Program-made: the position numbers and the translations under genes | Shown here: positions 6,397-14,251 of the stretch, piece by piece | Position numbering within the stretch: position 1 is the stretch's first letter | Layout of the letters: each line of letters opens with the position of its first letter | From: an uncultured Eggerthellaceae bacterium | GTDB taxonomy: Bacteria; Actinomycetota; Coriobacteriia; Coriobacteriales; Eggerthellaceae | Assembly: GCA_910577495.1 (NCBI GenBank) | Contig: CAJTML010000021.1 | Location: 1 to 21,200, forward strand | Length of the DNA stretch: 21,200 nt | Reading direction: 5' to 3' | Notes under the pieces: generated by a model | Seen by the model: the letters and a program-made list of their open reading frames with translations, nothing else | Databases searched by the model: none | Told to the model about the DNA's origin: nothing

Positions 6397-7062
6397 ATGA
6401 CAATTTTTCTGATTGTTCTTTTGTTGGTCAGCGTGGTTTCGTGGGCAATTGTGCGCACAAACGAACTCTCGGGGTTGGGCAGAAACGCCTCAGAGATTTC
6501 GTTTCGCAACCCGCATGGTGCACTGGTGTCTACCACGTGCGAGAACCTCCCCGAAAAAGTCCCCTTTAAGACGTCGTTTAAGCAAGCGTTTCCCTGGATT
6601 ACGCTGCTGATATGCGCCGTGGTCACCATTGTTGGTGCAGTTGTCAGTTCGCTGAGCGCCGCCTCGTTTGGAGCGGTGATGATGCAGCTTGCAGCATCCG
6701 TTGCACCTGCGCTGCTGATTTCGTTCGAGACCTATTTGCGCATTCGCGAAAAGGGCACCTCATGGGTGTTGTACGTACTGGTTTTGCTGGGCGCAGTCCT
6801 TATGGGGTGGGCGTGCGGCATACCGCTGTTTTGGTATGTGACCTCCACCATGTCACCTGCAGATGTCACCGTGGGCATTAACTGCATCTATTGTTTGATC
6901 AACGATGTTGGATACGCGCTTGGTGCAGCGTTTGCCGGTGCGCGCATTGGGCATCGCGTGCGCTTTAAGCGCACCTTTGCCGACGGTGCAACTGATACGG
7001 TTGAAGTATCTTCGGAAGGCATCGCCTACAAGGGATTGTGTGATCATCTGGATCGTGTATAA
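6397..7062 (+). CDS. Membrane protein of unknown function
   Basis: This 221-residue protein is not one I recognise. It has a hydrophobic N-terminus (1-19, probably an anchor or first helix), then a polar stretch with a Cys (about 20-62). Further hydrophobic segments lie at about 66-90, 92-108, 115-140 and 150-172, which would make four or five membrane helices. A short basic or polar C-terminal tail, VRFKRTFADGATDTVEV, ends the protein. GGGGGA precedes ATG at a normal distance. It follows the mscS-type gene by 28 bases and probably shares its transcript, so a membrane-stress role is possible but unproven. No terminator of its own is obvious; a minus-strand RNA gene ends at 7095 downstream. 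Confidence 0.75.
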   Translation: MTIFLIVLLLVSVVSWAIVRTNELSGLGRNASEISFRNPHGALVSTTCENLPEKVPFKTSFKQAFPWITLLICAVVTIVGAVVSSLSAASFGAVMMQLAASVAPALLISFETYLRIREKGTSWVLYVLVLLGAVLMGWACGIPLFWYVTSTMSPADVTVGINCIYCLINDVGYALGAAFAGARIGHRVRFKRTFADGATDTVEVSSEGIAYKGLCDHLDRV

Positions 7063-7094
7063 CGCCTGCAAACGGGCATACCAGTTTTGCGCAT

Positions 7095-7271
7095 AAAAAG
7101 AGTTCCACCCCCGGCCAGAAGGATGAACCCACCTCAAAAGGTGGGTGCTCGCAGTTGGGTTCCTGGCTTTCGTATCAACGGACACGAATCTCCATTTCAC
7201 CAACGATCTTGAGCTCCCTCAAGTAATAGCATCGGTCCATCGCAAAAAGTATGGCTGCGAAGGTGGAACTT
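7095..7271 (-). ncRNA. ssrS: 6S RNA
   Basis: 6S RNA binds sigma-70-type RNA polymerase and tunes transcription in stationary phase. On the minus strand the ends pair perfectly over 9 bases (7270-7262 with 7109-7101), the closing stem of 6S. From memory of E. coli 6S, several short blocks recur in the same order on the minus strand: GTTGGTGA (7204-7197), GTCCGT (7183-7178), GAAAGCC-like (7171-7165) and AACTGCGA (7156-7149). A hairpin, ACCCACCT-tttg-AGGTGGGT (7146-7127), then matches the E. coli hairpin in the 3' side of the bubble. TATACT (7284-7279) puts the start at about 7271, and TTTTT (7099-7095) follows the closing stem. The length, about 177, is normal. I recall 6S lying near rarA in Firmicutes too, and rarA is the next gene here. 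The strand is chosen from promoter and T-run. Confidence 0.8.
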
Positions 7272-7278
7272 GGTATCA

Positions 7279-7284
7279 AGTATA
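7279..7284 (-). promoter_or_regulatory. -10 element of 6S RNA
   Basis: TATACT on the minus strand lies 7 bases before the first base of the closing stem. The same hexamer serves the minus-strand small RNA near 630. No strong -35 hexamer is seen; TGGTTT is at 16 bp spacing. Confidence 0.55.
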
Positions 7285-7439
7285 AGTCCACTCAGTCCTA
7301 AAACCAGTCTTGACTTCGCAATGGTTTCTGTATTGAAACATGCGCCGCAACATGACGCCGAAAACGCCCGTATAAGATGGATAAATTGCGGCGAAGCAGG
7401 CACGTGCCTTCGCCAGCGCTAGGCAAACAGACGTTCGCA
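7285..7439. other. Intergenic stretch between 6S RNA and rarA
   Basis: I see no gene here. It holds the upstream region of the 6S promoter (minus strand). A plus-strand TTGACT near 7310 has no matching -10 at the right distance. Nothing else stands out. Confidence 0.4.
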
Positions 7440-7448
7440 TGTTACTAT
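7440..7448 (+). promoter_or_regulatory. Extended -10 promoter of rarA
   Basis: TGT-TACTAT (7440-7448) is an extended -10. ATG 7457 is 8 bases past the hexamer and no Shine-Dalgarno sequence lies between, so the mRNA should be leaderless. The -35 region is poor. Confidence 0.55.
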
Positions 7449-7456
7449 AGCAAGCT

Positions 7457-8776
7457 ATGGATACGTTATTTACTGAAATAGAAAACGAACGCAAATCACA
7501 GGTGGCGCCGCTTGCAGTTCGCATGCGCCCGCGCACCCTTGAGGAGGTTGTGGGGCAGCGTGAAGCGGTGGGCGAAGGCTCGTGGCTTCGCAATGCTATT
7601 GAGCATGACCAGCTCAGCTCGGTGATTTTGTTCGGGCCGGCGGGTACGGGAAAAACCTCGCTGGCGCACGTAATTGCAGAAACCACGCAAGCAACCTTTG
7701 TGGAAGTGTCCGCTATTGGGGGCACGGTTTCTGATTTGCGACGTGAGATTGATGCCGCCGAAAAGCGGCTTACCATGTCGAATGCGCGCACCATTTTGTT
7801 TGTGGATGAGATTCATCGGTTTAATCGCTCGCAGCAAGATGCGCTGCTACATGCGGTAGAAAATCGCATCGTGATCTTGGTGGGGGCTACCACTGAAAAC
7901 CCCTTTTTCGAAGTAAATTCGGCGCTCATTTCGCGCTCTCGTATTGTGGAGCTGGGGTTGCTTTCCGATGACGATATAGCCTTGCTCATTGATCGTGCGC
8001 TCAAAGATGAGCGGGGGCTTAAGGGTCTCTATAAGCTGGCGAAGCCCGCCAAGGAAGCGCTGTTGCTCTTGGCGGGCGGGGATGGTCGCGCGGCGCTGAC
8101 CACCTTAGAGCTTGCGGCGGGCATGAAAGAACCTGGTACCAAGAAAAAACCTGCCGTTATTGATGAAGAGGCAGTGCGTATGGCAACGCCGCATCGCAGC
8201 TTGCCCTACGACAAAAACAAAGACATGCACTACGACATCATCTCGGCATTCATCAAGTCAATGCGCGGATCTGATCCTGATGCCACGCTCTATTGGCTGG
8301 CACGCATGATTGACGGGGGAGAAGATCCGAAGTTCATTGCACGCCGCATTTTTATTGCAGCGTCAGAAGACGTGGGAAATGCCGATCCGCAAGCGTTGCT
8401 TATTGCGGAGGCGGCATTCAAGTCTGCCGAGGTCATAGGCTATCCTGAGTGCGCCATTAATCTTGCGCAAGCAGCAACGTATGTGGCGCTTGCGCCGAAA
8501 AGCAACGCGGCATGCACCGGCATTTTTGCCGCACTGGATGAGGTTCGCAAAGGGCCGCTTCGCAAAGTGCCTGATTACCTTAGAGATCGGCATCGCCCTG
8601 GCTCGGAGGATTACGGTACCTACAAGTATCCGCATAACTATCCCAGCGGATGGGTGTCGCAGCGCTATTTGCCCGAAGGGCTCACGCGTGGGTGCTTCTA
8701 TAAGCCAAGTTCACGTGGCTGGGAAGCGTATCGCTCGGAAGCGTTTGCGCGAGACCGCCTTGATGCCGAAGAGTAA
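7457..8776 (+). CDS. rarA: Replication-associated recombination protein A (RarA/MgsA, AAA+ ATPase)
   Basis: RarA acts at stalled replication forks. This 439-residue protein has VRMRPRTLEEVVGQ near the start (a typical clamp-loader-like opening), Walker A GPAGTGKT (60-67), Walker B ILFVDE (113-118) with HRFNRSQQDALL, sensor GATTENPFFEVNSALISRSR (arginine finger region) and a C-terminal oligomerisation domain with HYDIISAFIKSMRGSDPDA, LYWLARMIDGGEDPKFIARR and the DVGNADPQAL segment. The end, YKYPHNYPSGWVSQRYLP, is also family-typical. Full length, no damage. The start has no ribosome binding site but lies at the expected transcription start. 6S RNA is divergent upstream. Confidence 0.96.
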   Translation: MDTLFTEIENERKSQVAPLAVRMRPRTLEEVVGQREAVGEGSWLRNAIEHDQLSSVILFGPAGTGKTSLAHVIAETTQATFVEVSAIGGTVSDLRREIDAAEKRLTMSNARTILFVDEIHRFNRSQQDALLHAVENRIVILVGATTENPFFEVNSALISRSRIVELGLLSDDDIALLIDRALKDERGLKGLYKLAKPAKEALLLLAGGDGRAALTTLELAAGMKEPGTKKKPAVIDEEAVRMATPHRSLPYDKNKDMHYDIISAFIKSMRGSDPDATLYWLARMIDGGEDPKFIARRIFIAASEDVGNADPQALLIAEAAFKSAEVIGYPECAINLAQAATYVALAPKSNAACTGIFAALDEVRKGPLRKVPDYLRDRHRPGSEDYGTYKYPHNYPSGWVSQRYLPEGLTRGCFYKPSSRGWEAYRSEAFARDRLDAEE

Positions 8777-8796
8777 CCCAATAAAACGGCACGTCG

Positions 8797-8850
8797 CAGG
8801 TTTGGTAACCGATTTACTACTCCTATGAAAGCACCATGAAATCGGACCTG
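8797..8850. repeat. Inverted repeat after rarA
   Basis: CAGGT (8797-8801) and CCGATTT (8809-8815) are matched by AAATCGG (8839-8845) and ACCTG (8846-8850). The two parts are offset by a 7-base bulge, and the loop is 23 bases. No T-run follows. It could be a weak transcript end for rarA or a binding site. The function is unknown. Confidence 0.35.
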
Positions 8851-8876
8851 AATGCATATAGAATTCACATCGTACG

Positions 8877-8885
8877 TGCTATAGT
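8877..8885 (+). promoter_or_regulatory. Extended -10 promoter before the DUF948-like gene
   Basis: TGC-TATAGT (8877-8885) is followed by a leader of about 23 bases that carries AAGGAGG (8901-8907), so unlike mscS and rarA this mRNA has a normal ribosome binding site. No clear -35 is seen. Confidence 0.45.
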
Positions 8886-8914
8886 TGAGCTTCGGATTTC
8901 AAGGAGGCACTTCA

Positions 8915-9748
8915 ATGGATTTTGCTGAGTTTTTAAATGCGGCGTTGCCGTTTGTATACATCATCGTGGGCGCTGCACTCGTGTGGCTTGTGGTAGAACT
9001 TGCCATCACCATTCGCAAAACGCGTACGAACGTTGATGATGTGCGCAAACAACTTGAACCGACGCTGGATAACGTACAGCGCTTGACCGCATCGCTTGAG
9101 CCGGTGGTAGCGAAGGTTGATCCGCTGGTTGATCGGGTGTCACTGACCGTGGATGCCGCCAACCTTGAGCTTATGCGTGTGGATCAAATCTTAGAAGGCG
9201 TGACCGATATTACTGATTCTGTTTCATCCGCAGTGGACGCGGTGGATACCGTCACCAATGCGCCGATGAACTTGCTTAATTCGGTGACCACCAAGATGCG
9301 CAGCGCGTTTAAGACTAAGCATGCAAGTGAGGAGTCCATTGCGCTCGGAGAGAAAAAAGCCACCGAGCAAGACGCCCCTCAAAGTATCCCAGCTTCGCTG
9401 ACTGAGACCGCGGTCGCCGCAGGTCAGGTTGTCAAGGGTGCAGCAGTTACCGCTGCGCGTGCCACCAAAGAAGCGGTTGCTGAAGAGCGTGAGCAGCAGG
9501 CCGAGCAGCGTGCTAATCGCGAAGAGAAGAATGCGGCACGTCAGGCTGCAACTGATGTGACCAATAAAACCGCAGCTGATATGGTTGATGCTGTAACCGC
9601 TGCCGCTGACGTGGACACCAAAACCTCAGCAGACACCACTGCTTCAAAGGGGTACTTCACCTATCAAGGACAAAAGGACGGGGCTGGTTCTGCCGCCGCG
9701 GGCATCACAGAAGAAGCTGAAGCACCCACCCAGACACCCAACGCATAA
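8915..9748 (+). CDS. DUF948-like membrane-anchored coiled-coil protein
   Basis: This 277-residue protein of unknown function has one N-terminal membrane segment (about 9-31), then a long helical region with repeated Leu/Val spacing (RKQLEPTLDNVQRLTASLEPVVAKVDPLVDRV). That pattern resembles the DUF948 family of bacterial one-helix coiled-coil proteins. After about residue 135 it becomes low-complexity, rich in Ala, Thr, Glu and Gln, and is probably disordered and cytoplasmic. ATG 8915 is chosen because AAGGAGG lies 7 bases upstream. An earlier in-frame start at 8885 would lie in the -10 element. The permease gene begins 17 bases after its stop and is probably in the same operon. The physiological role is not shown. 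Confidence 0.75.
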   Translation: MDFAEFLNAALPFVYIIVGAALVWLVVELAITIRKTRTNVDDVRKQLEPTLDNVQRLTASLEPVVAKVDPLVDRVSLTVDAANLELMRVDQILEGVTDITDSVSSAVDAVDTVTNAPMNLLNSVTTKMRSAFKTKHASEESIALGEKKATEQDAPQSIPASLTETAVAAGQVVKGAAVTAARATKEAVAEEREQQAEQRANREEKNAARQAATDVTNKTAADMVDAVTAAADVDTKTSADTTASKGYFTYQGQKDGAGSAAAGITEEAEAPTQTPNA

Positions 9749-9765
9749 GAGTTTGGCGGAACATC

Positions 9766-11121
9766 ATGGCAGATACTGCTCAAGATGCAAGGACGCAACA
9801 GGCGGTCGGAAACGATGCGCCTGTTCATTCTGATGAGACCTGGATGAGCCAGACGGTTGATGAGGGACTTGAAGAAGCCCCTGAAGCTCGTGAACTCATC
9901 TCTACCGTTGATAAATCGGCGAAGGCGCGCTTTGCCTTCATGGTCGTGTGGACCATCGTTGGCTCCATTATTTTGACCGGCGTTGGTATTTACGTCATCA
10001 ACATCTTAAGCGTGCCCGTGGGCATTGTGCTTTGGACGGTGGTCATTGTCTTTTGCTTGCGCGGCATTGTTAATAAGCTGCAAGCGCGTGGGGTGTCACG
10101 TGTTATTGGCACCACCATTGCCTATGTCATCATGTGCTTGGTGTTGCTGCTCGTAGCCATCTTGATGTTCTCTCCGGCGTTTGGCGTAGGAGATCAGTTC
10201 AATAACCTCATCCAATCAATCCCTACCTATATCAGCGATATCACGACCTGGGGTAATGACCTTTACAACCGCTATGCTGACGTGCTGTCGAACAAGACCG
10301 TGCAAGACTATCTCAACTCCGCCCTTGGCGCGGTTGGAGATTGGGCAACCAACTTCGCTAAAAATAGCGCCAGCGGTGTTGTGGCAGTTGGCACGGGTGT
10401 GGCCAATACCTTTGTGGCCATTGGCTTTGCGCTCGTTATTGCCTTTTGGGTGCTCATGGACTTGCCAGCTATCGGTCAGGAATGCCGTCGCTTGGTCGGA
10501 CCGAAGCACCGCGACACGTTCGAGATGCTTCATATGACGTTTTCGCGCGTCATGGGCGGCTACATCAAGGGAACCATTTTGCAATGTGGCGTCATTGGCG
10601 TTGGATGCGCGGTGCTCTTTACCGTTGCCGGCATTCCCAACGGCATCGCGCTCGGCGGCATCGCCGGCATTTTGAACATCATTCCCATCATTGGACCCTG
10701 GCTTGGTGGCGCTCTGGCTGCCATCGTTGGCGTGTTTGTGAGCCCGTGGGTGGCGCTCATTGCACTCATTGGCACCATTATCATCCAGCAGATCGTCTAC
10801 ACCTTCATTTCGCCAAAGATTATGTCGAACTCGGTAGACGTGCATCCCGCACTCACGTTTATTGCGTTGATGAGCGGCTCTGCTATCGGCGGCGCCATGA
10901 GCGGACTGATGGGTTCGCTTGTAGGTATGTTGATTTCTATACCGGCGGTTGCGGTAATGAAGTCCGTTTTCGTGTATTATTTTGAGAAAAAAACGGGGCG
11001 GAGAATCGTGGCGAACGATGGTGTCTTTTTCAAGGGCAGCGCGCAAGAGGACGCACCAGCTGATCCAGTGAAAGATGCCACCGCACCTCATCCTAAAACA
11101 GCAAGCAAAAAGAAGAAATAG
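9766..11121 (+). CDS. AI-2E family transporter (PerM/TqsA type)
   Basis: This polytopic membrane protein of 451 residues has a hydrophilic N-terminal stretch of about 60 residues, a pair of membrane helices at about 62-105, a further one near 120-145, a central loop (QFNNLIQSIPTYISDITTWG), and then helices from about 195 on. It contains the family-typical segment GIAGILNIIPIIGPWLGG and IIIQQIVYTFISPKIM, which identify PF01594. Members export small molecules or exchange ions; the substrate cannot be read from the sequence, and the AI-2 name is historical. The C-terminal tail is charged and ends in Lys. alaS starts 12 bases later. Confidence 0.9.
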   Translation: MADTAQDARTQQAVGNDAPVHSDETWMSQTVDEGLEEAPEARELISTVDKSAKARFAFMVVWTIVGSIILTGVGIYVINILSVPVGIVLWTVVIVFCLRGIVNKLQARGVSRVIGTTIAYVIMCLVLLLVAILMFSPAFGVGDQFNNLIQSIPTYISDITTWGNDLYNRYADVLSNKTVQDYLNSALGAVGDWATNFAKNSASGVVAVGTGVANTFVAIGFALVIAFWVLMDLPAIGQECRRLVGPKHRDTFEMLHMTFSRVMGGYIKGTILQCGVIGVGCAVLFTVAGIPNGIALGGIAGILNIIPIIGPWLGGALAAIVGVFVSPWVALIALIGTIIIQQIVYTFISPKIMSNSVDVHPALTFIALMSGSAIGGAMSGLMGSLVGMLISIPAVAVMKSVFVYYFEKKTGRRIVANDGVFFKGSAQEDAPADPVKDATAPHPKTASKKKK

Positions 11122-11133
11122 AAAAGAGCTTAC

Positions 11134-13773
11134 ATGGAATACATGACTAGTGCCCAGATTCGCGAGAAGTATCTGAAGTTTTTTGAGGACAAAGGCTGCA
11201 AACGCTGGCCGTCCTCTTCGCTTATTCCCGATGACCCGTCGCTGTTGCTGACCAGCGCTGGCATGGTGCAGTTTAAGCCTTACTTCTTGCAGCAAAAGCA
11301 TCTGGAAGCGCCCTATATCGGCACGACCACCGCGCAAAAGTGCGTTCGTACCAACGACATTGACATCATCGGTACGACCGGCCGCCACTTGAGCTTCTTT
11401 GAGATGCTCGGCAACTTTAGCTTTGGCGAATATTTCAAGCACGAGATGTGCGCGTGGGCTTACGAGTTCTCAACTGAGGTGCTCGGTCTTCCCAAAGAGC
11501 GCCTGTACTTTACGGTCTTCGAAGACGACGACGAGACCATTGAGATCTGGAAAGAGCTCGGCGTTCCCGAGGATCACATCTCGCGCCTGGGTGAAGACGA
11601 CAACTTCTGGCGCGCCGGCCCCACCGGCCCGTGCGGTCCGTGCTCTGAGATTTACTTTGACCAGGGCGAAGACTTCGGATGTGGCTCTCCGGATTGTGCT
11701 CCGGGTTGTGATTGTGACCGCTTCCTGGAGTTCTGGAACCTCGTATTTACCCAGTACGATGGTCAAGAGGACGGCACCTTAAAGCCGTTGCCGAAGAAAA
11801 ACATTGATACGGGTATGGGTCTTGAGCGTATGGCTGCCATCATGCAGGGCGTGCAGTCAAACTACGAGACCGACGTGCTGCGCAGCCTGGTTGCTGTGGG
11901 CGAGAAACTGACGGGTCTCGTGTATGGCGAAGACCCGGCCGCAGATTTGTCGCTGCGCATTATGGCTGATCACTCGCGTGCAGTGACCTTTATGATTGCT
12001 GATGGCATCCTGCCTTCAAATGAGGGTCGCGGCTATGTCTTGCGCCGCCTGCTTCGCCGTGCAGTCATGAAGGGTCACCTCCTTGGGTTGGACAAGCCGT
12101 TCTTGAATGATTACGTGGATGAGATCGTGCGCCTCATGGGCGATGTCTATCCCGAGATTGTGGAGAACCGTGAGCTGGCACGTCGCATCATCTTGTCTGA
12201 GGAAGAGCGTTTTGGCGCTAACCTTCGCCAGGGTCGTGCCTTCTTGGATGAGGCGCTTGATGCGCTGGACGGCACGGTGCTTTCGGGCGAAGAGGCCTTT
12301 ACGCTGCATGACACCTACGGCTTCCCGGTAGAGGTTACCTCTGAGCTGGCTGGTGAGCGCGGCATTACCGTGGATATGGAAGGCTTTGAGCGCTCCATGG
12401 AAGAGCAGCGTCAGCGCGCTCGTGCGGCAAACACAAAGGATGCCGAGGCTGCATGGTCAACCTATGGTGGCGTCATGAGTGAGATTTTGGACGCAACCGG
12501 TGCTACCGAGTTTGTGGGCTATACGAACACCGAATGCGAAGCTCGTATCGTGGCCATTGTGGTTGATGGCGAACAAGTTGATCAGATTGACGCTGGTCAA
12601 GAGGGTCGCATCGTGTTGGACAAGACGCCGTTTTATGCGGAAAAGGGCGGCCAGGTTGGAGACACCGGCGTCCTTGAAACTGAAGCGGCGTGCGCTCAGG
12701 TAACCGATACGCAAGAGCCAGAGAAGGGTCTCATTGCTCATACGGTAACCATGGAGAATGGTTCTTTGGCAGTTGGTCAGAACGTGCATGCCTCTATTGA
12801 CGCCATTCGTCGTGCACGCATTTGCCGCAACCATTCAGCAACGCACATTTTGCACTGGGCACTTCGCAAGGTGCTGGGTGATCACGTGAAGCAAGCAGGT
12901 TCACTGGTTGCGCCGAACCGCCTGCGCTTTGACTTTACGCACTATGAGGCCATGGCGCCTGAGCAAATTGCTGAGGTGGAGCGCCTGGCAAACGAAAAGA
13001 TTATGGAAAACCATACCGTGTGCGCCTATGAAACGTCGCTTGCAGCCGCGCGCGAGGCGGGCGTTATGGCGTTGTTTGGTGAGAAGTATGGCGAGAACGT
13101 TCGCGTGCTTGATATGGAAGGCTTCTCACAGGAGCTCTGCGGCGGTACGCACGTCAGCGCCACAAGCGAGATTGGTCTGGTAAAGATCACAAGCGAAACC
13201 AGCGTGGGTGCAAACCTTCGCCGTATTGAAGCAGTGACCAGCTTTGATGCGCTTGAGTATCTCAACCATGTTGAGACTGAACTTAAGGCTGTGGCTGATA
13301 AGTTGCACGTGCCGCTCTTTGACGCGGCTGACCGCTGTGCGGCAAATGTTGCACAGCTCAAAGAGCTGCAGACCAAGATGAAGCGCAACCGTGAAGCGGT
13401 GGCAGCCGATGGCATCACCAAGGTGCTTGAGAGCGTGGTTGAGGCCAAGGGTGGCTACCCGCTCATCGTGGCAAACGTGGGTCAGATGGACACCTCGCAG
13501 CTGCGTAACATGTGGGACGTTATGCGCTCCCGCATGAGTGCACCGGGCGCGGTCGTGCTTGCGGCAACCAATGGCGATGCAGCGCTCTTGCTTGCAGCGG
13601 GCACGCCTGAAGCGGTGGACGCGGGCTTTGACGCGGGCGCTGTCATCAAAAACATTGCACCGTGCGTGAACGGTGGTGGCGGTGGCAAGCCGGCAATGGC
13701 GCAAGCTGGTGGCAAGAACGCTGCTGGTGTTGATGAAGCGCTGGAAGCTGCTCGCGCGCTGCTGTTGGCATAA
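11134..13773 (+). CDS. alaS: Alanine--tRNA ligase
   Basis: The enzyme charges tRNA-Ala and edits wrongly attached Ser and Gly. Its 879 residues have the class II core at the N-terminus (IREKYLKFFEDKGC, then RTNDIDIIGTTGRHLSFFEMLGN and FWRAGPTGPCGPCSEI), the tRNA-recognition part, an editing domain with zinc ligands His 567 and His 571 (NHSATH) and Cys 669 and His 673 (CGGTH), and a C-terminal domain ending in NGGGGGKPAMAQAGGK. Full length with all key motifs. ATG 11134 has a weak AAAGAG upstream; ATG 11143 (MTSAQIREKY) is also possible and resembles many AlaS starts. ruvX follows after 33 bases. No T-box leader is possible in the 12-base gap upstream. Confidence 0.98.
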   Translation: MEYMTSAQIREKYLKFFEDKGCKRWPSSSLIPDDPSLLLTSAGMVQFKPYFLQQKHLEAPYIGTTTAQKCVRTNDIDIIGTTGRHLSFFEMLGNFSFGEYFKHEMCAWAYEFSTEVLGLPKERLYFTVFEDDDETIEIWKELGVPEDHISRLGEDDNFWRAGPTGPCGPCSEIYFDQGEDFGCGSPDCAPGCDCDRFLEFWNLVFTQYDGQEDGTLKPLPKKNIDTGMGLERMAAIMQGVQSNYETDVLRSLVAVGEKLTGLVYGEDPAADLSLRIMADHSRAVTFMIADGILPSNEGRGYVLRRLLRRAVMKGHLLGLDKPFLNDYVDEIVRLMGDVYPEIVENRELARRIILSEEERFGANLRQGRAFLDEALDALDGTVLSGEEAFTLHDTYGFPVEVTSELAGERGITVDMEGFERSMEEQRQRARAANTKDAEAAWSTYGGVMSEILDATGATEFVGYTNTECEARIVAIVVDGEQVDQIDAGQEGRIVLDKTPFYAEKGGQVGDTGVLETEAACAQVTDTQEPEKGLIAHTVTMENGSLAVGQNVHASIDAIRRARICRNHSATHILHWALRKVLGDHVKQAGSLVAPNRLRFDFTHYEAMAPEQIAEVERLANEKIMENHTVCAYETSLAAAREAGVMALFGEKYGENVRVLDMEGFSQELCGGTHVSATSEIGLVKITSETSVGANLRRIEAVTSFDALEYLNHVETELKAVADKLHVPLFDAADRCAANVAQLKELQTKMKRNREAVAADGITKVLESVVEAKGGYPLIVANVGQMDTSQLRNMWDVMRSRMSAPGAVVLAATNGDAALLLAAGTPEAVDAGFDAGAVIKNIAPCVNGGGGGKPAMAQAGGKNAAGVDEALEAARALLLA

Positions 13774-13806
13774 ACTACACGCGCCTCGCCAGGTTATCTG
13801 TACACG

Positions 13807-14244
13807 ATGCGTGTTATAGCACTTGATATTGGCGAAGCACGCGTAGGCATTGCGGTCTCTGACCCGGGTCTGCGCGTGGCTTCGCCCGTTTGCGTCTTGC
13901 CGGCGCAAGAAGTTTTAGCAGGCGCAAAGTCTTGGAAGCGCGTGTTGGAAGACTGGGAACCAGAGCTTTTGGTATGCGGATTGCCGCTTTCGCTTGATGG
14001 CGAAGTAGGGCAGTGGGCAGACCACATCAAAGCTCATGCTCAGCAGATTGCCGACGCCGCAGGACTCCCGCTTGCCTTCGCTGATGAGCGCTTAAGCTCT
14101 TCTGAAGCGAAACGGATTTTGCGTGAAAAGGGACTGAGCGAACGCGAAATGCGCGGCAAAGTGGATATGATAGCAGCCAGTTTATTCTTACAGGCTTGGC
14201 TGGATACGCAAGCTCATCAACAAGCACGAAACGAAAGGCCGTAA
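13807..14244 (+). CDS. ruvX: Holliday-junction resolvase-like nuclease (YqgF/RuvX)
   Basis: This 145-residue protein has the RNase H-like fold. It starts with RVIALDIGEARVGIAVSDP (first catalytic Asp in LDIG), then LLVCGLPLSLDGEVG, then FADERLSSSEA (acidic and Arg site) and a final KVDMIAASLFLQAWLD with the last Asp. YqgF proteins act in pre-16S rRNA maturation and may resolve junctions. The gene sits between alaS and mltG, an arrangement widespread in bacteria, with 7 bases to mltG. All key residues are present and the length is normal. Confidence 0.95.
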   Translation: MRVIALDIGEARVGIAVSDPGLRVASPVCVLPAQEVLAGAKSWKRVLEDWEPELLVCGLPLSLDGEVGQWADHIKAHAQQIADAAGLPLAFADERLSSSEAKRILREKGLSEREMRGKVDMIAASLFLQAWLDTQAHQQARNERP

Positions 14245-14251
14245 GGTTTCC

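Noticed and set aside
10216..11442. Long minus-strand reading frame opposite the permease and alaS (also 711-1568 and 4036-4731)
   Set aside because: These lie opposite well-supported plus-strand genes, have no family-like motifs and unlikely composition (His/Arg or Ser/Ala-rich), as expected for the reverse side of GC-rich codons.
13774..13806. Separate promoter for ruvX
   Set aside because: The 33-base gap has no clear -10 or -35 element; read-through from alaS is more likely.
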